A stretch of DNA of 64,000 nt from Diprion similis. Its lineage: Eukaryota > Arthropoda > Insecta > Hymenoptera > Diprionidae. Below are positions 1 through 12,900 of the stretch, piece after piece. The stretch's first letter is position 1. Every line of letters begins with the position of its first letter. The DNA lies in assembly GCF_021155765.1 (NCBI RefSeq), contig NC_060114.1, forward strand, positions 21,310,501 through 21,374,500, given 5' to 3'. The position numbers were made by a program, and so were the translations under genes. A model generated the notes under the pieces. It did no database searches and was not told the origin of the DNA. It worked only from the letters and a program-made list of their open reading frames with translations.

Positions 1-3000
1 CACTGATACCGGCGAGGCGATTCTCTGCAGCTGCAATCCAGGGTATGTTCTAGCGAATGACAAGCACTCGTGTCAAATCAAACAAGCTGACACTACACCT
101 CAGACCGAAGACAACGAATCACAGTATAAGTGTCCAGTCGGATACCAGTACAAATCATCTAAACACGTTTGCGACGGTTTGTACTATGTAGCTCGATCAC
201 GTATACGTAAAACATTATGATAAATGATACAAGGCGTTACTAATCTTCAAAGCGCTTCAAACTAACGCTGATATAGGATTATTTTTGATCTTGAGAGACG
301 ATTCGAAGATTACGGTAACATCTTGATTTACTTTAGAAATCCTCATTCGTTGCCATGTCTTTGAGTAATCTGTACATGTGTTCGCCTTATTCTTGTGAGT
401 TTAGTATTTCATTATGCGTATTGTTCACTTTTTATCTGTGCTTGCTGCTTTGCTTAGATGTTGATGAGTGTGAGCAAAATTTGTGCCCCGGTGAATGCAA
501 GAACACTATAGGATCCTATAAGTGTCTTTCCGGACCGCCGAAGAACGATCTATACGAGGCCTGTCCACCTGGCTACGTCTGGGAAACCGAGGAAGCTCTC
601 TGCGTCGGTGAGTGACGACTGAAACTAGTCAATTATTCGTATAAACAAATCACCAGTTCGGTCGTAAAATTTATAGTAGTATAATAAAATGCTGTTTAGA
701 TATTGACGAGTGTTTCGAACTTCCGGAAGCATGCAACAAAGAAACCCACGTGTGCGTAAACACCCAAGGGAGTTTTACGTGTCACGAGCTAACTGGCACT
801 GGTCCAAGATCTTGCCCTGCCGGTTTTAAGTTCGATACAAAAGAGAGCCTCTGCAAAGGTAAAGGTTTTTTTTCTTGGTTTTTCGCCGTCATGGTTCAAG
901 TATGTATATGATAATCGTTCGCTGAAACAAGAACGTTAATTTTGAATAACATCCGAACTTTGTTACGCACTTGTATCTTTCCAATATTGCGAACTTAATC
1001 AGACGTCGACGAGTGTACCGAGGGCATTGACGGTTGTCTGAAAGAAACTGAAGAGTGCCGGAATACTGATGGAGGGTACGAGTGTGACATCAAATGTGCA
1101 CCAGGATTTACATTCGGCAGTAATATCGGTAGCTGCATCGGTAAGCAGTGCCTACATTCATACCTCCAAGATTTTTGTTGGATGTATTAACCTTGCCTTA
1201 GTCAATTGGCGAAACAATTGTATCCTACAGTGTAGAAAACATTGCATTTTTGGCAATTTAGCGGTTTTACAATTCAGATATTGACGAGTGCGCGAATAAT
1301 GAGTCACAGCTTTGCCCAACGCCCGGATCGAGGTGCGTCAATACCGTTGGTGGCTACGAGTGCGTGAATCCTGGACTCGTTGATTCCATACCGAAAACGG
1401 GACAAGGTTGTATAGCGGGTTACAAGACAACTGGAGACCCGACACAACCATGTGTAGATGTCGATGAATGTATGGAAGGTCTGCATTCCTGTAACGAAAA
1501 TTTTGAGAAGTGTATTAACGAAGTTGGTAGCTACAGATGCGACCCAACTTCAGAGTCACAGAACGAGACTGACATTTCTGAAGAGGATTTTGATGAGTCC
1601 TCATATACCGAATTCCCTGTACATCAGGGCACGGCTAGAAAATCGTGCGTGGTAAGTACGGTTCCTTCAGAACTCGGATTATGACCTTAGATTTTGAGTC
1701 CAGACCAGAATTGTTTCAACTTCTTAAAAGTGACATCACTTGTTCAAAAGGTGGCGTGTATTGACAAAAAATCAGTGATTACATAACTAACTTCGGCGTT
1801 TTCAATATTTATCAGATTTTATGACTGGTTCCACCTCGTTCGGTACGGTGAAATGTTTTTCGCCATTCCTACGGCGGTTCAAAAGTTATACTGTTTGTAT
1901 ATCCATCAGCAAGAAAGCAAACGATTAATATAGAAAAATTATCGAACCAATTTATTACTAAAAATACCATATGAAAGAGTATCATCGCACTGTGAAAATG
2001 GAAAAATTATATGGTTGTGGGCGATTGATTTTTCCTTCTCTACCCTACACGCACACGCACTTTTTGCATGACTTCAGAACCCGGAAGATTGCGGTTTGCC
2101 AGCCTCGGGTTACAGTAAACCGGAAATTCTGGACGAACCTGAGGATGTATCTAAAGCAGAGCCAACATGCCTTCCAGGATACCAATACAACTACGTCACT
2201 GACAGATGCAACGGTAAGTGATTATGATTTGAAACATGGCTTCGAACGTTGGTAATTATCACAGCAATGGAATTTGAAAATTTGGTTATACAGATATCGA
2301 TGAGTGTTCGACAAATCAGCACAACTGCACAGGGCCTTTATTAGAGTGCGTTAATCTGCCAGCAACCTATCGATGCGACTGTCGAGCTGGATATGAGTTG
2401 AACATCACAACATTCCAGTGTCAAGGTATAACGGAATGATCTGTTACGTTCCGTCAAATTGTAAAACAGTTGCCATCATTCCAAAAGCTGCATACAAAGC
2501 CAGTTTAGTTTCTCTTCGCCTGTATTAACGAAATAAGCGAACTGCATGCGCGGTAAATTGTATTGTTTCTACTCTGGGATAAATATGTAATCTCATTATA
2601 TGCTCGAATGCACACTTCACACACGACTTGCGCCTGTCTGCCATTATCTAGACATTGATGAGTGTGCAAGAGGATTGACCAAATGTAGCAGCGGCGAGAG
2701 ATGTATAAACTCTGTCGGGGGTCACCAGTGCGCTCCCGCTTGTCAGCTAGGATTTCAACCACATCCAACGGACGAGTCTCTCTGTCAGGACGTCGACGAG
2801 TGCGAGCTTGGCATCCATTCCTGTCCACCGCACACTCACGTTTGCGTAAACACGAACGGATCTCACGTGTGCGACATTGCTCCACCATGCAACACGGGAT
2901 ACAAGCGGGACGAGGCCTCGGGTGAATGCATCGACATCGACGAGTGCAGTCAGGGTCCTGGTTGCCGGGAGCATGAACGATGCGTCAACATTCCGGGAAG

Positions 3001-6000
3001 CTACGACTGCGTCTCCTTGTGCCATTCCGGATGGCTCTACAACCCGTTGATAAAGAACTGCCAGGACGTCGACGAGTGTCTGCTGGGTCGTCACAACTGT
3101 CCGCAGGATACTCACTCCTGCAGGAACATCGAGGGGTCCTTCGTCTGTGATCCGATACCGCCGTGCGCCAACGGCTTTTGGCGTTTGCCGAATGGAGAGT
3201 GTGCCGACATTGACGAGTGTACCGAAAATGTTCACAACTGCTTGATCGCGCAGCATCAGTACTGCGTCAATCGGGTTGGCAGCTTCGAATGCATAACTCG
3301 GTTCCCGGCCTGCGACAGAGGCTACGAGTTCTCTCTGACCTCTGGACAGTGCCAAGACATCGATGAATGCGGGAGCAACCAGCACAGCTGTGACTTCGAA
3401 AAGAGGGAGAGGTGCGTCAATCTTCCGGGTACTTACAGATGCGAGAGACCCACTCGTCAGAGGACTCGACAGCAGCAACGGACGTGCCCTTCCGGATACA
3501 GATACGATAATCAGTGGAGGCGCTGCTTAGGTATGTAATTGTCAACGATATTTTTTTACATTCATGTAATATGTGGATTAATAGACGATTTAGGGATTTT
3601 TACACCTACAATTAGTCTCTACCATGTCTTGTTCCAAAGCTGAGATACACTGTTTAAAAGAGTATATTCTAGTTCAGAGGTCAACACTGTAGGATGGTGC
3701 ATGATTCTCGCACGTGAATATGAGAGAAGGAGTTAAAACATGATAACCAATTCATGGTGTTTTTTACTGGGAATTAGAGTAATTATGAGGATGAAACTAC
3801 AATAATATTCGTTCCACGTTGCCAATTCAGGTATATCTTTTTCCAAACAGCTTGTATTAGTAAAATTTGTTCACTTGTCACCATTACTGTATATTTATTT
3901 GGATTCTGCATTTTGAATGTGGTGTATTAATTCAATCATGTCTGTTTCAGAACACATAACTGTTAAAAAAAACTCTTACCTACACAATGGGAGGCATGCG
4001 AAGATCTGATTGCATGCATATTGGCTTCTGTTTGTGCATGTTTTGTGATTGTGCTTATTGTTAGTCAACCCTTGAAGCGCACGGTGATAAACTGCAACTC
4101 TTTGATCGAGGGATGCCGGAGTATCTTCATTGGCACCCGAAATCCGAAAGCATAAATGTTCCTATGTGATTATGTGAAACTTTAAAAATGCGTAAATAAT
4201 TATACCTACGTACCTATATCGATGCAACTATGTAGAAACAATATTTATAAAACGCGAGCGTGTTTCACGCGTTTTTTCATCTGTGTTTTCCGTACACAAA
4301 GTACCCGTTTCGATGACGGTCGAGCCAGTCAGGGAATGCGCATGCGCGGAGTACTGATAAACCACTTTTAAGTCCTAGGTGTTAAAACTTGTCTTTTCTG
4401 TACTCCGCGCATGCGCTGCCGCGAACAAATTTGACATTGCGTAACCCTAACCTCAATTTCGTACTTGGTGAAAAAACGCATAACATACTCTTGTTATATA
4501 AAAAATGTTGTGCAGCAAAGAGGCAACGGTCTTTTAACCCGCGTGTTTGCAATATTCGTCTTCGACTCACCTACGACTCATATTGCAAACTTACACTCGG
4601 CCCACAGAGACCGAGTTTGCCTCCTTAATACACAATATACTATTTTTCTTCCGAAGGTTTAATCTGTCATTTAAACCAGATATCGACGAATGCACGGAGG
4701 GCACTCACACTTGCGGCAGCGGGCAATGCTTCAATCAGCCGGGTAGCTACACTTGCGCCAGAGCCCCGACTCCGATCCCGCGTTCTTCGTCGCACAGATG
4801 CGGCCCCGGAGCCAGATACACGCGGCTCGGTTGCGAGGACATCGACGAGTGTTCAGAGGTCGAAGATGCATGCACGAGCACCGAGGACTGCGCAAACACG
4901 CCAGGCAGCTTCATGTGCACTTGCAAGCGGGGCTTCAACCGCGATAACGTGACTCAGGCCTGCGTCGACATAAACGAGTGCCAGATCCAAAAGCACAACT
5001 GCCTGCAGTCCCAGCGCTGCGACAACACCATCGGAAGCTTCACCTGCGTCAGGTACCTCAACTGTGGCACCGGTTACACGTTGAACGCCGCATCCGAGAT
5101 ATGCGAGGACGACGACGAGTGCATGCTCGGCACCCACGACTGCGCTCCGGGGTACCGGTGCAGAAACACCCTCGGTTCCTATCGTTGCGACAGACTCCCA
5201 AGGCAGAGCAGCAGCAGCACCAGCACCGTGTCGTCCGCCAGGTTCTACTCCATCCCCATCACCACCACTCACGAGCCATTTTACATCAGAATTCCAAGCA
5301 CCACTAGACCGACAATTTCCATCTCATGTCCCCCGGGCTACAGACCCTTCGGGGGCCAATGTGTCGACGAAGATGAGTGCGAACGCTTCCCGGCACCATG
5401 TAGTCACACACAGCGCTGTGTCAATACCGTCGGGTCGTACAGGTGCATGCCATTGATGATTTGCAGAGCCGGTTACAAGCTGGACCAGACCGAGTCGAAG
5501 TGTCTCGATATAGACGAGTGCGTTGAGAGATCCCACGATTGTGGTCCTCAGCAAACTTGCGAGAATCGCCCCGGAGGGTACATGTGCTCTTGCCCGCCTG
5601 GACACAAGCTCGGATCGAACAAGGACTGCGTTGACATCAACGAGTGCGAGTTGTTTGCGGGCCAAATCTGCTCTTCGAACAGCAAGTGCTTAAACACAGT
5701 TGGCTCTTACCGGTGCATTTGCGATACAGGGTTTGAAAACGTCGGCGACACCGCCTGCCAGGACATCGACGAGTGCAAACAGTCGTCCCGCATTTGTCAA
5801 CACAAGTGCATCAACACCTGGGGATCGTACACGTGCACGTGTAACCCTGGGTACAGAATCAATTTGGATAACAGGTCGTGCTCCGACATTGACGAGTGCC
5901 TTGAGTTCAAGGAAAACAACTTGTGTGTTGGAATATGCCAAAATAATCCAGGAAGCTACAGCTGCCAATGTCCCAGAGGCTATCACCTCGGGTCAGACGG

Positions 6001-7066
6001 ACGGACCTGCCAAGGTCAGCGGACTATAGAAATTTTCACATTTTTTGTTTATATGGACATTACCGGACTTTTTGGTAGAGCTCGTCGAGTCCTTGAATAC
6101 TTTTGAACGTAACTTCCCTCTATTTTTAAGAGTTTAGTCAGCGTTTGCATAAGTGTGTGATTCCGTACCGACTTGGCTTACAAATATCTTTATATATCCA
6201 AAACTATTGATCTGGTTGTAACAAAATATAGCCTAAAATCTGGCCACAGGTTTTCGCTACCCACAGAAAAATAAAATCGAAGGCGATTCGGTAGTTCCGG
6301 TGTTATAAGCCATCGTACGGCCATATAGATACACGGGTTTTGAGTTTTATACCTGTATAAAAGCAATGATCTCACTTCTGTTTTTAGACATCGACGAGTG
6401 TGAAACCGGAAATGTGTGCAGAGACCCGGAAGAGATGTGCCAAAATACTCGTGGCCATTACCGATGCAATAGAATAAATTGTCCGCCTGGCTATTACAGA
6501 GACTTGCACAGAAAGAAGTGAGTGTAACGTCAAAAGACGAAAGTTCCTTGAAAATTGTTTGATCATGTTAACCCATTGGAAAGGCAGAGGATGTAGGACC
6601 TATCCACTGTAACATACCAAAACGTAAGACGACTAAAAAGTAAATTTCATTTTACAGCCGATGCCTAAGGACTTCACGGTATTGTCAAACAGGTGACATG
6701 GCGTGCTTGCATTCGCCGTCTCACTTCTCGTACAACTTCATGTCGTTCGTCAGCATGTTGCCTATACCGCAATCGGGACAGATAGAATTATTCACCATGA
6801 GAGGAACGGGACAATCCGCGTCGTCCGTTGACTTCCGTATGGAACTCGTCAATGCACAAGCACCGCCCGGTGTTCAACGTGCTACTGAAAGCTGCTTTAG
6901 GCTGAGACGACCTGCCCTTACTGAGGCGATAATAGTGCTGACACAGAGTATCCAAGGGCCTCAGGAGATCGAACTTAATCTTACCATGGAAATATACAGT
7001 GGCCGACAATTCGCCGGAAGTGCGGTGGTTAAACTATTCATCTTCGTTTCGGAGTATGAATTTTAG
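1..7066 (+). CDS. Fibulin-type extracellular matrix protein, 5'-partial
   Basis: Eleven exons can be joined with GT..AG borders and consistent phase: 1-176, 458-607, 700-858, 1003-1140, 1278-1651, 2078-2213, 2294-2425, 2652-3530, 4680-6014, 6388-6517 and 6658-7066. They encode the last ~1338 residues; the start is outside the window. Seen: 22 EGF-like modules each opening with a D-x-D/N-E-C calcium-binding motif. Almost all introns are phase 1 and fall just before this motif, the usual module-shuffling phase. The two large exons hold six and nine modules. The last exon encodes ~136 residues ending in FVSEYEF, matching the C-terminal fibulin module (fibulin-1 ends VSEYWF). Known family role: secreted glycoproteins that bind elastic fibre and basement membrane proteins in a calcium-dependent way. 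The exon 1278-1651/2078-2213 junction is phase 0 and carries an acidic non-EGF linker. A fibulin-1/2-like identity is well supported; the exact paralogue is not. Confidence 0.9.
4241..4647. repeat. Foldback/MITE-like element, copy A, in a fibulin intron
   Basis: This segment is homologous to 12961-13619. It consists of nested inverted repeats. An AACGCGAG...ACGCGTTTTTTC left part pairs with GTGAAAAAACGCATAA...TATATAA near 4468-4503. Inside, GCGCATGCGCGGAGTACTGA pairs with GTACTCCGCGCATGCGC. A second hairpin, GAGGCAACGGTCTTT with AGACCGAGTTTGCCTC, closes at ~4625. It has no coding capacity. It ends only ~30 bp before the acceptor of the 4680 exon. A non-autonomous DNA transposon is likely; the family is not identified. 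Confidence 0.75.
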
Positions 7067-8230
7067 AGATATATTATATAATGTAATATGCCTGTATCCG
7101 AATGTGCAATTGTGTTCTTTCGCTATTCTTGACGACTTATTCATGGTTATTAATTCCTCACGGAGATTTGACGATTCAATAAGATAAATATAAGACAAAA
7201 CGACTCAAATCATAAAGTGTGGTTTATGAGGCAGCGTTTAAAGTTAATTCGCAGTGGACTGGCCACGATTTTGTATACTTCAAAGTTCTACTTCGGCCAC
7301 CTTCTTCAAAATGTATTTCACCAACACAGCCCGCGTGGCGAGGACGAAAAATCGTGCAGAATCTAATGTATAATTAACTTTTGATTTTACCTTGCTCAAT
7401 TCGCTTTCTGATGGTTAAAATAATTTCGTTGGTTAGGTAGATTAAATGTCTTCAAAGTCCACTTAAAAATTCAGTTTCATTAACATTCCTCGCAGGCAAT
7501 CTCTTCTGGTTTTCCACGGCGTATGTTTCTCCTTTAAAAGTATTTCGTGTTTCCGATGGACACCACTCTTCAATCTTATTTTTCGCCTGACACTAAAAAT
7601 AAAAGTATAGTATTGTACAAATATCGATGTATAGGTATCATTCATCCAAAAATTGCGGATCATTTTACGACGCACGGTATTGTGTTGAAAAATCTGATTA
7701 CGGAGTATAGGTGTATTAATATATTGTACATCTGTTTTTTTTTAACCATCTACAGTGTAATCACAACCTTTGCGACAGTCTCGCCACTTTTTATAACCCG
7801 GGATAACTGGAATGTATATCATGTACTATATACGTATCCATTTATGGCGATAAGAGACCGCAAATACTTACGAATAGTAAATACTAGTACTATTTAGGCT
7901 ATATAAACTATATTTATGAATATGTATCAGTACGTATAACGACGATACGGTCACTGAATCAACATCATAACTTCGAGATAGCATGGATTTTCACAAACAG
8001 CTATACCCCGCGACGGCATGTATCTCTAGATATATTTACTAACCTTATACATGTGTAATTTTCATATCTTTAATGACGAAAATTGTAAAGTAATAATAAT
8101 AAAACGAAGAAAAAAAAAACGTATGCAAGGTGTGTGTAATAAATGAATTATCTGTTATGTCTGTATATTAATACTGTTCTGTATCAAGCCTATATTATAA
8201 AGAGATTGGAATAAAATGAAACACCAAAGT
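7067..8230 (+). other. Probable 3' UTR of the fibulin gene
   Basis: AT-rich sequence after the TAG stop with no coding signal. AATAAA hexamers at 8138-8143 and 8210-8215 are the best candidates for the cleavage signal, so the transcript probably ends near 8160-8240. The extent is inferred from these signals only. Confidence 0.45.
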
Positions 8231-9918
8231 TGAGATTCACTAACTCAATGATTTTTTTCTTGTTTTTTTTTTGTTCTTTCTTTAAGTATTTTTCAACGAT
8301 TTTAACAAACTGGTGATAGGTAACATCACAACCTATTCAATAGAAAATCATAATAAAAATAATCATAATTATGTGGTTCTTTATTACCCTAATCGTTGGG
8401 TTTTATGGTCACTGATAACGCTTACTATATGTAGAACAATATTATTCGCGTACAATTTTTTTTCTATGTGTTTAAATATATAGTAATATTTGTATGTATA
8501 ATAATAATAATTAGGCGTAGTATATGTAGTAAATAATAATATACTATATTGTAGGTATGTATACCTATTCACCGACTAGCCAGATACGATCTGACTATAA
8601 ATAGGTCTAACAAGTAAATTTCCTATGATCCCACTCGTTGAATTCTAAAGCATATCTGAACAAATCTGAAGGTATAATCACATAAGTAATGAATAACGAT
8701 TCTGGTATCGAATCTGAGGGAAACAACAACCAGGTGAAATTAATCGATTGGGTTGAGGATTTGGACGTTTTCACAAAGTATTCATTACACTCTGAATTGG
8801 AAATACAATTGTCCAAAATCTCTAATGGTAATCACGGATAATTTTTTTCTGCGGTTATTGAAAAAAACTGTTTCAATTAAACGGGTGGATTTAACATGGT
8901 TTATAGTTCGTTCCTGACCGCTCACGTCTCGGAAATTTCTCTCCCATGTCTTTAACAATGGTAATTATGATTCCTACAATGCACAATCATATAATGTCGG
9001 ATATATCATAAACATATATAATAATTCACAATTAATATTAGTTAATAATAAATGTAAGTAACAGCCTGGAAGCAGCAGCGATTATAAGACGCCACTGCAG
9101 CGTGATCATGGCAGTGATAGCGCACGCACGCACTCACTTATTTATATCTTTATATTATTATAGGTACGCGGGAATCTCTCATTCGAAAATAACGAAAATA
9201 ACGTTAAAAAAAAAAATTTTTGCTCACTAAATCAGGTCGATCAATTCTTTCATCCACTACGTATGTTTGGTTCAGACAAGATTAATAAAAAAAAAAAATA
9301 AATACAACGATCATTATCAATTTTCTTCGTTAAATATTTTTTTACCTAGTAAAATATAAGTATCGCTAAGCGATCGATGTTCGTTAAGGCATTGCAAGTG
9401 TTTTTTTTTTTTTTTTTTTGTCTATAAATATTGTATTCGCCCGTACAGCACATATGGTATGTCTCAGTAATAATATTAAATAATCTGAAAATCATCACTT
9501 TCGCGAAATAATGTAGTTCGAAATATTGCATAGTATATACTGCAATTTCTTTGGAAGATTTGATTCAAATTTTCTCACTTTCTGCACACATTCTGAGATC
9601 GTTCAGAGATATTCCATCGACAAAAACAAGGACAATGTGTGTCGTGTGGAGATAAATTGCACTGCAGATATATTGAAAAATATATTCATCTGAATTGGAA
9701 CAAGACTATACGTATAATACCACAGATTTTCTTTTTTTTTTATTATTATTATTTAAATGTAACAATTACATCGTGCAATTGATGAAATTAACGAAGACAA
9801 AACCGAAATACGAATTCGAAATATACGTATAACATGTCGAGGAATAAAGATTAGGCTCAATACAAAGGGATTCGTAACCTCCATCCGGTGATCAACTAAA
9901 CATTCGGGGCACCAGAAA
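8231..9918. other. Convergent spacer and probable 3' UTR of the PLK-like gene
   Basis: No coding signal. The sequence is AT-rich, with a 19-T run at 9401-9419. On the minus strand, AATAAA-like signals (TTTATT on the plus strand) lie near 9738 and 9140, so the 3' UTR of the minus-strand kinase gene probably covers part of this stretch. Nothing else is recognised. Confidence 0.35.
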
Positions 9919-12900
9919 TCAGGGAGTCATGCTTTGATCCATTTCCGCAAACTCACGTGACACTTTGCACACGTAGTGCAAGCGCTCGTATAGATCAGCA
10001 GTGCATCCGAATTCGCACAGATCTTTAAGCCAATACGACGTTGCCTGTCTGCTAGCGTCGATGTACGTTACGAGGTATCCCTTCCCCTGAGACTCCTGGG
10101 ATACCACCATTTTCGTGTGATCACGGAAGAAATTGACTTGCAGCAAGGGGATCGTAAGCTCCATTACTATGGCTTTGTCCGTGCGCAACCAACGCTTCAT
10201 TCGCGGCACACAAGCAGCCCTCGTTTGTCTCGACTCGCGTGGCTCCCTGACCTCGCCACCTGCATTTAAAAGTATATATGACGTGGAAATTCGGCGCCCT
10301 GATGATAAAGACAAAAATTTGCGCTTACCTTCAGTGAGATAGTCATCCATATACCGAGTGAAGTAACGCAGTAAGGCGAGCTTTTTCTGCAGGGGTACAG
10401 AAACGTCCTTTTCTCTGTTGTACCGGGTAATCTCGTCGTCGGTAGTCATGTACTCAACTCTCCTGAGGGCATGAAGTATCCACCAGAAAGCAGAATAATG
10501 AAAAGAAATCGTTCGGCGAACGGTGCGGAATAGCCGTTGAAACTTACCTTCTATCGTGGGTGTAGCTCATCTTGGTACTGTCGTTGAACAGCACGCCAAC
10601 GGACTTGTCGGATAGTTGAAAACCGAGGCCGTACTTGTTCGAGTAATCGATCCACTTGGTGACGAAGAGTGGCATAACGTCGTCGACGGTCGGCGGGTTT
10701 TTCGCTGTGCAGGCGCAAGCGATTTCCGCGAGGCATATCTCCATCGCCTTGTGCATCTGGGTGCTCTGCATCACAATGTCACCCTTCTTGTTGCTCGGAC
10801 AAAGGATGGCGCTGAGCCTGTGCTTGAACCTTGGGAGTTTCGGGAGCTTCTTCGCCAGCCAATTGACCTTCACTTCCTTGACCGAGGACTTTTGGATGGT
10901 CATAGCTGACACCGAGTGCGTCAGACCCTCGGCGTGGCTGACCTGCGACGCCGTCGGCGGTATGATCACGTGGGGGGGTGGCATTTGGTAGCAACAAGTG
11001 TGCGGTAGGGCAACCGGGACGTATTCCTTGATGAGGTAGTCATGCTCCTTGACCCGGTCAAGCGATGGTCTTAGTTTCGGGCTTGGTTGGAGCAGCCAGT
11101 GTATTAGATCCTGGCCGTTCTGTGTGGCTATCGAATCGTCGACCTCCTTGTACTGGTTGTTGCAAATCCTCGCGTAGGTCTCCTTTAGCTGTGACGATTC
11201 GAAAGGCGGCTGACCGACCAGAAGAGCGTAGAGAATGCATCCGAGCGCCCAGACGTCTGCCTCGTAGCTGTAGGCTTGCTTGTACAGCACTTCCGGCGCA
11301 ATATAATTTGGGGTTCCGCATATTGTTCTGAAACATGTGAGAATAAACTAAAAACAATCTGGAAGAACTTATGGTTGGGATTGTTAGGGATTGTCACTTT
11401 GCAATGCGTTATCTGGTGGAAAAATATAAAACTAATGCAACCAGGCTGTCAGCTGACCTTTGACCGTGTTTTTTCGCGTATGGATAGTCCAACACGTATA
11501 TTATTGATTTTGATTAATTAATTTATGTGACATGAGTAATTTGAAAGCTCAAGAATTATGGTTTGCCTCCATTGAAATTAAAAACTTAGGTTATGTGGTG
11601 ATAAAATGGCGCTGACAAACAGGCTCTGAAATCATGAGGACGTTTTCCAATAATGCAGTATATGAGCAGGAATTTGCAACTCGAATTCCTTACACGCGCC
11701 TTCGTTGACCGTCTGGGCTAGTGGCGAGGCCAAAGTCTCCAATTTTAACGATCATGTGCTCCGACAAAAACATGTTCCCTGGTTTTAGGTCACGGTGCAC
11801 AACCTTCTGCGAGTGTATGTACATCACTCCATCGACCATCTGCTTCATGTAGTATCGAGCCTCCGGTTCGGTAACTCGACCTCGGTACTTCAGTACGTGC
11901 ATCAAGCTCTGTGCGTGGGTACAGAAACAGTATTTTTAATCACAATGTGAGAAAGTTCGTTTCTGATTAATAAACGGACGCTTTATACCTTCCTGGGACA
12001 AGCTTCAAGCAGCATGTACGCGTTAAGATTGTCTTCAAAGTAGTGGTACATCTGGACGACGTTTACGTGAGTCAATTTCTTGTGAATCATTATCTCCCTC
12101 GCGATCTGAAAAAAATTTCACATACCAACATATTGACGCGGTTGACTTGTCAACGAATTTCTCATCACAGGTCTATAATTCATACCTTTTGCAGGTGTAT
12201 CTTCTGCATTCGATTCTTCGGTATAATTTTGCACGCATACTGGTTACCGCTCGCTGCATCGGTAAGCAGATAAACTCTCCCGAAGCCTCCCTGCGAAACG
12301 GAGAACAGAACTTGAACAATTTACAGCAAGTAATATTATCACACAATCCAAAACCTGTTTGCATGTTATTACAGGTTTTTTCGACTGTTTTCATCAGACT
12401 TTTCAACCGGATATAGCAGCTGAGAATAAGTATCCCGAAAATAATTCCGGTTGAATCAATTATTTTACGGCACAACAAGAGTTCAATTATGTTAGAAACT
12501 TTCTTCGAAATCCGGTGCCCTCGGTCAAATTTGAGATCTTTGAATAGAAGTAATACGTGAAGTGGTTTGCGCGCGTAGGTGTATACACCTATGTACGTAT
12601 GATAGCCGGAGACTTTTGAATAAACATCACGTATTTTCACATAGCAAAGGGTAGCAGTGGTATTCGAATATATGGGCGGTTTGCCAAATCAGCGAAAATA
12701 TCCTGAAACGTTACGAAAATCCGTCGGCTAGTCTCACACTACAATCCCGCGTTCTCTACTTTTATTTATATTTACTACAGCCAAGTCTACCCTCAAGTAT
12801 TATTTGTGCAGATCGTCAACGACCAGGCCCGGTTACTGCGCACTAAAGCCACTACCTTATATACGTGTATATATTACACATACTCTAGGCAACGGCGATA

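Noticed and set aside
2505-3478. Long minus-strand open frames opposite the fibulin EGF exon
   Set aside because: They mirror the cysteine-rich plus-strand exon, whose modules, phases and splice sites are clearly real; the reverse frames have no family similarity.
4436-4456. Telomere-like AACCCTAACC at 4442 and a similar stretch at 13178
   Set aside because: Single units inside copies of the foldback repeat, not tandem arrays, and not the TTAGG unit common in insects.
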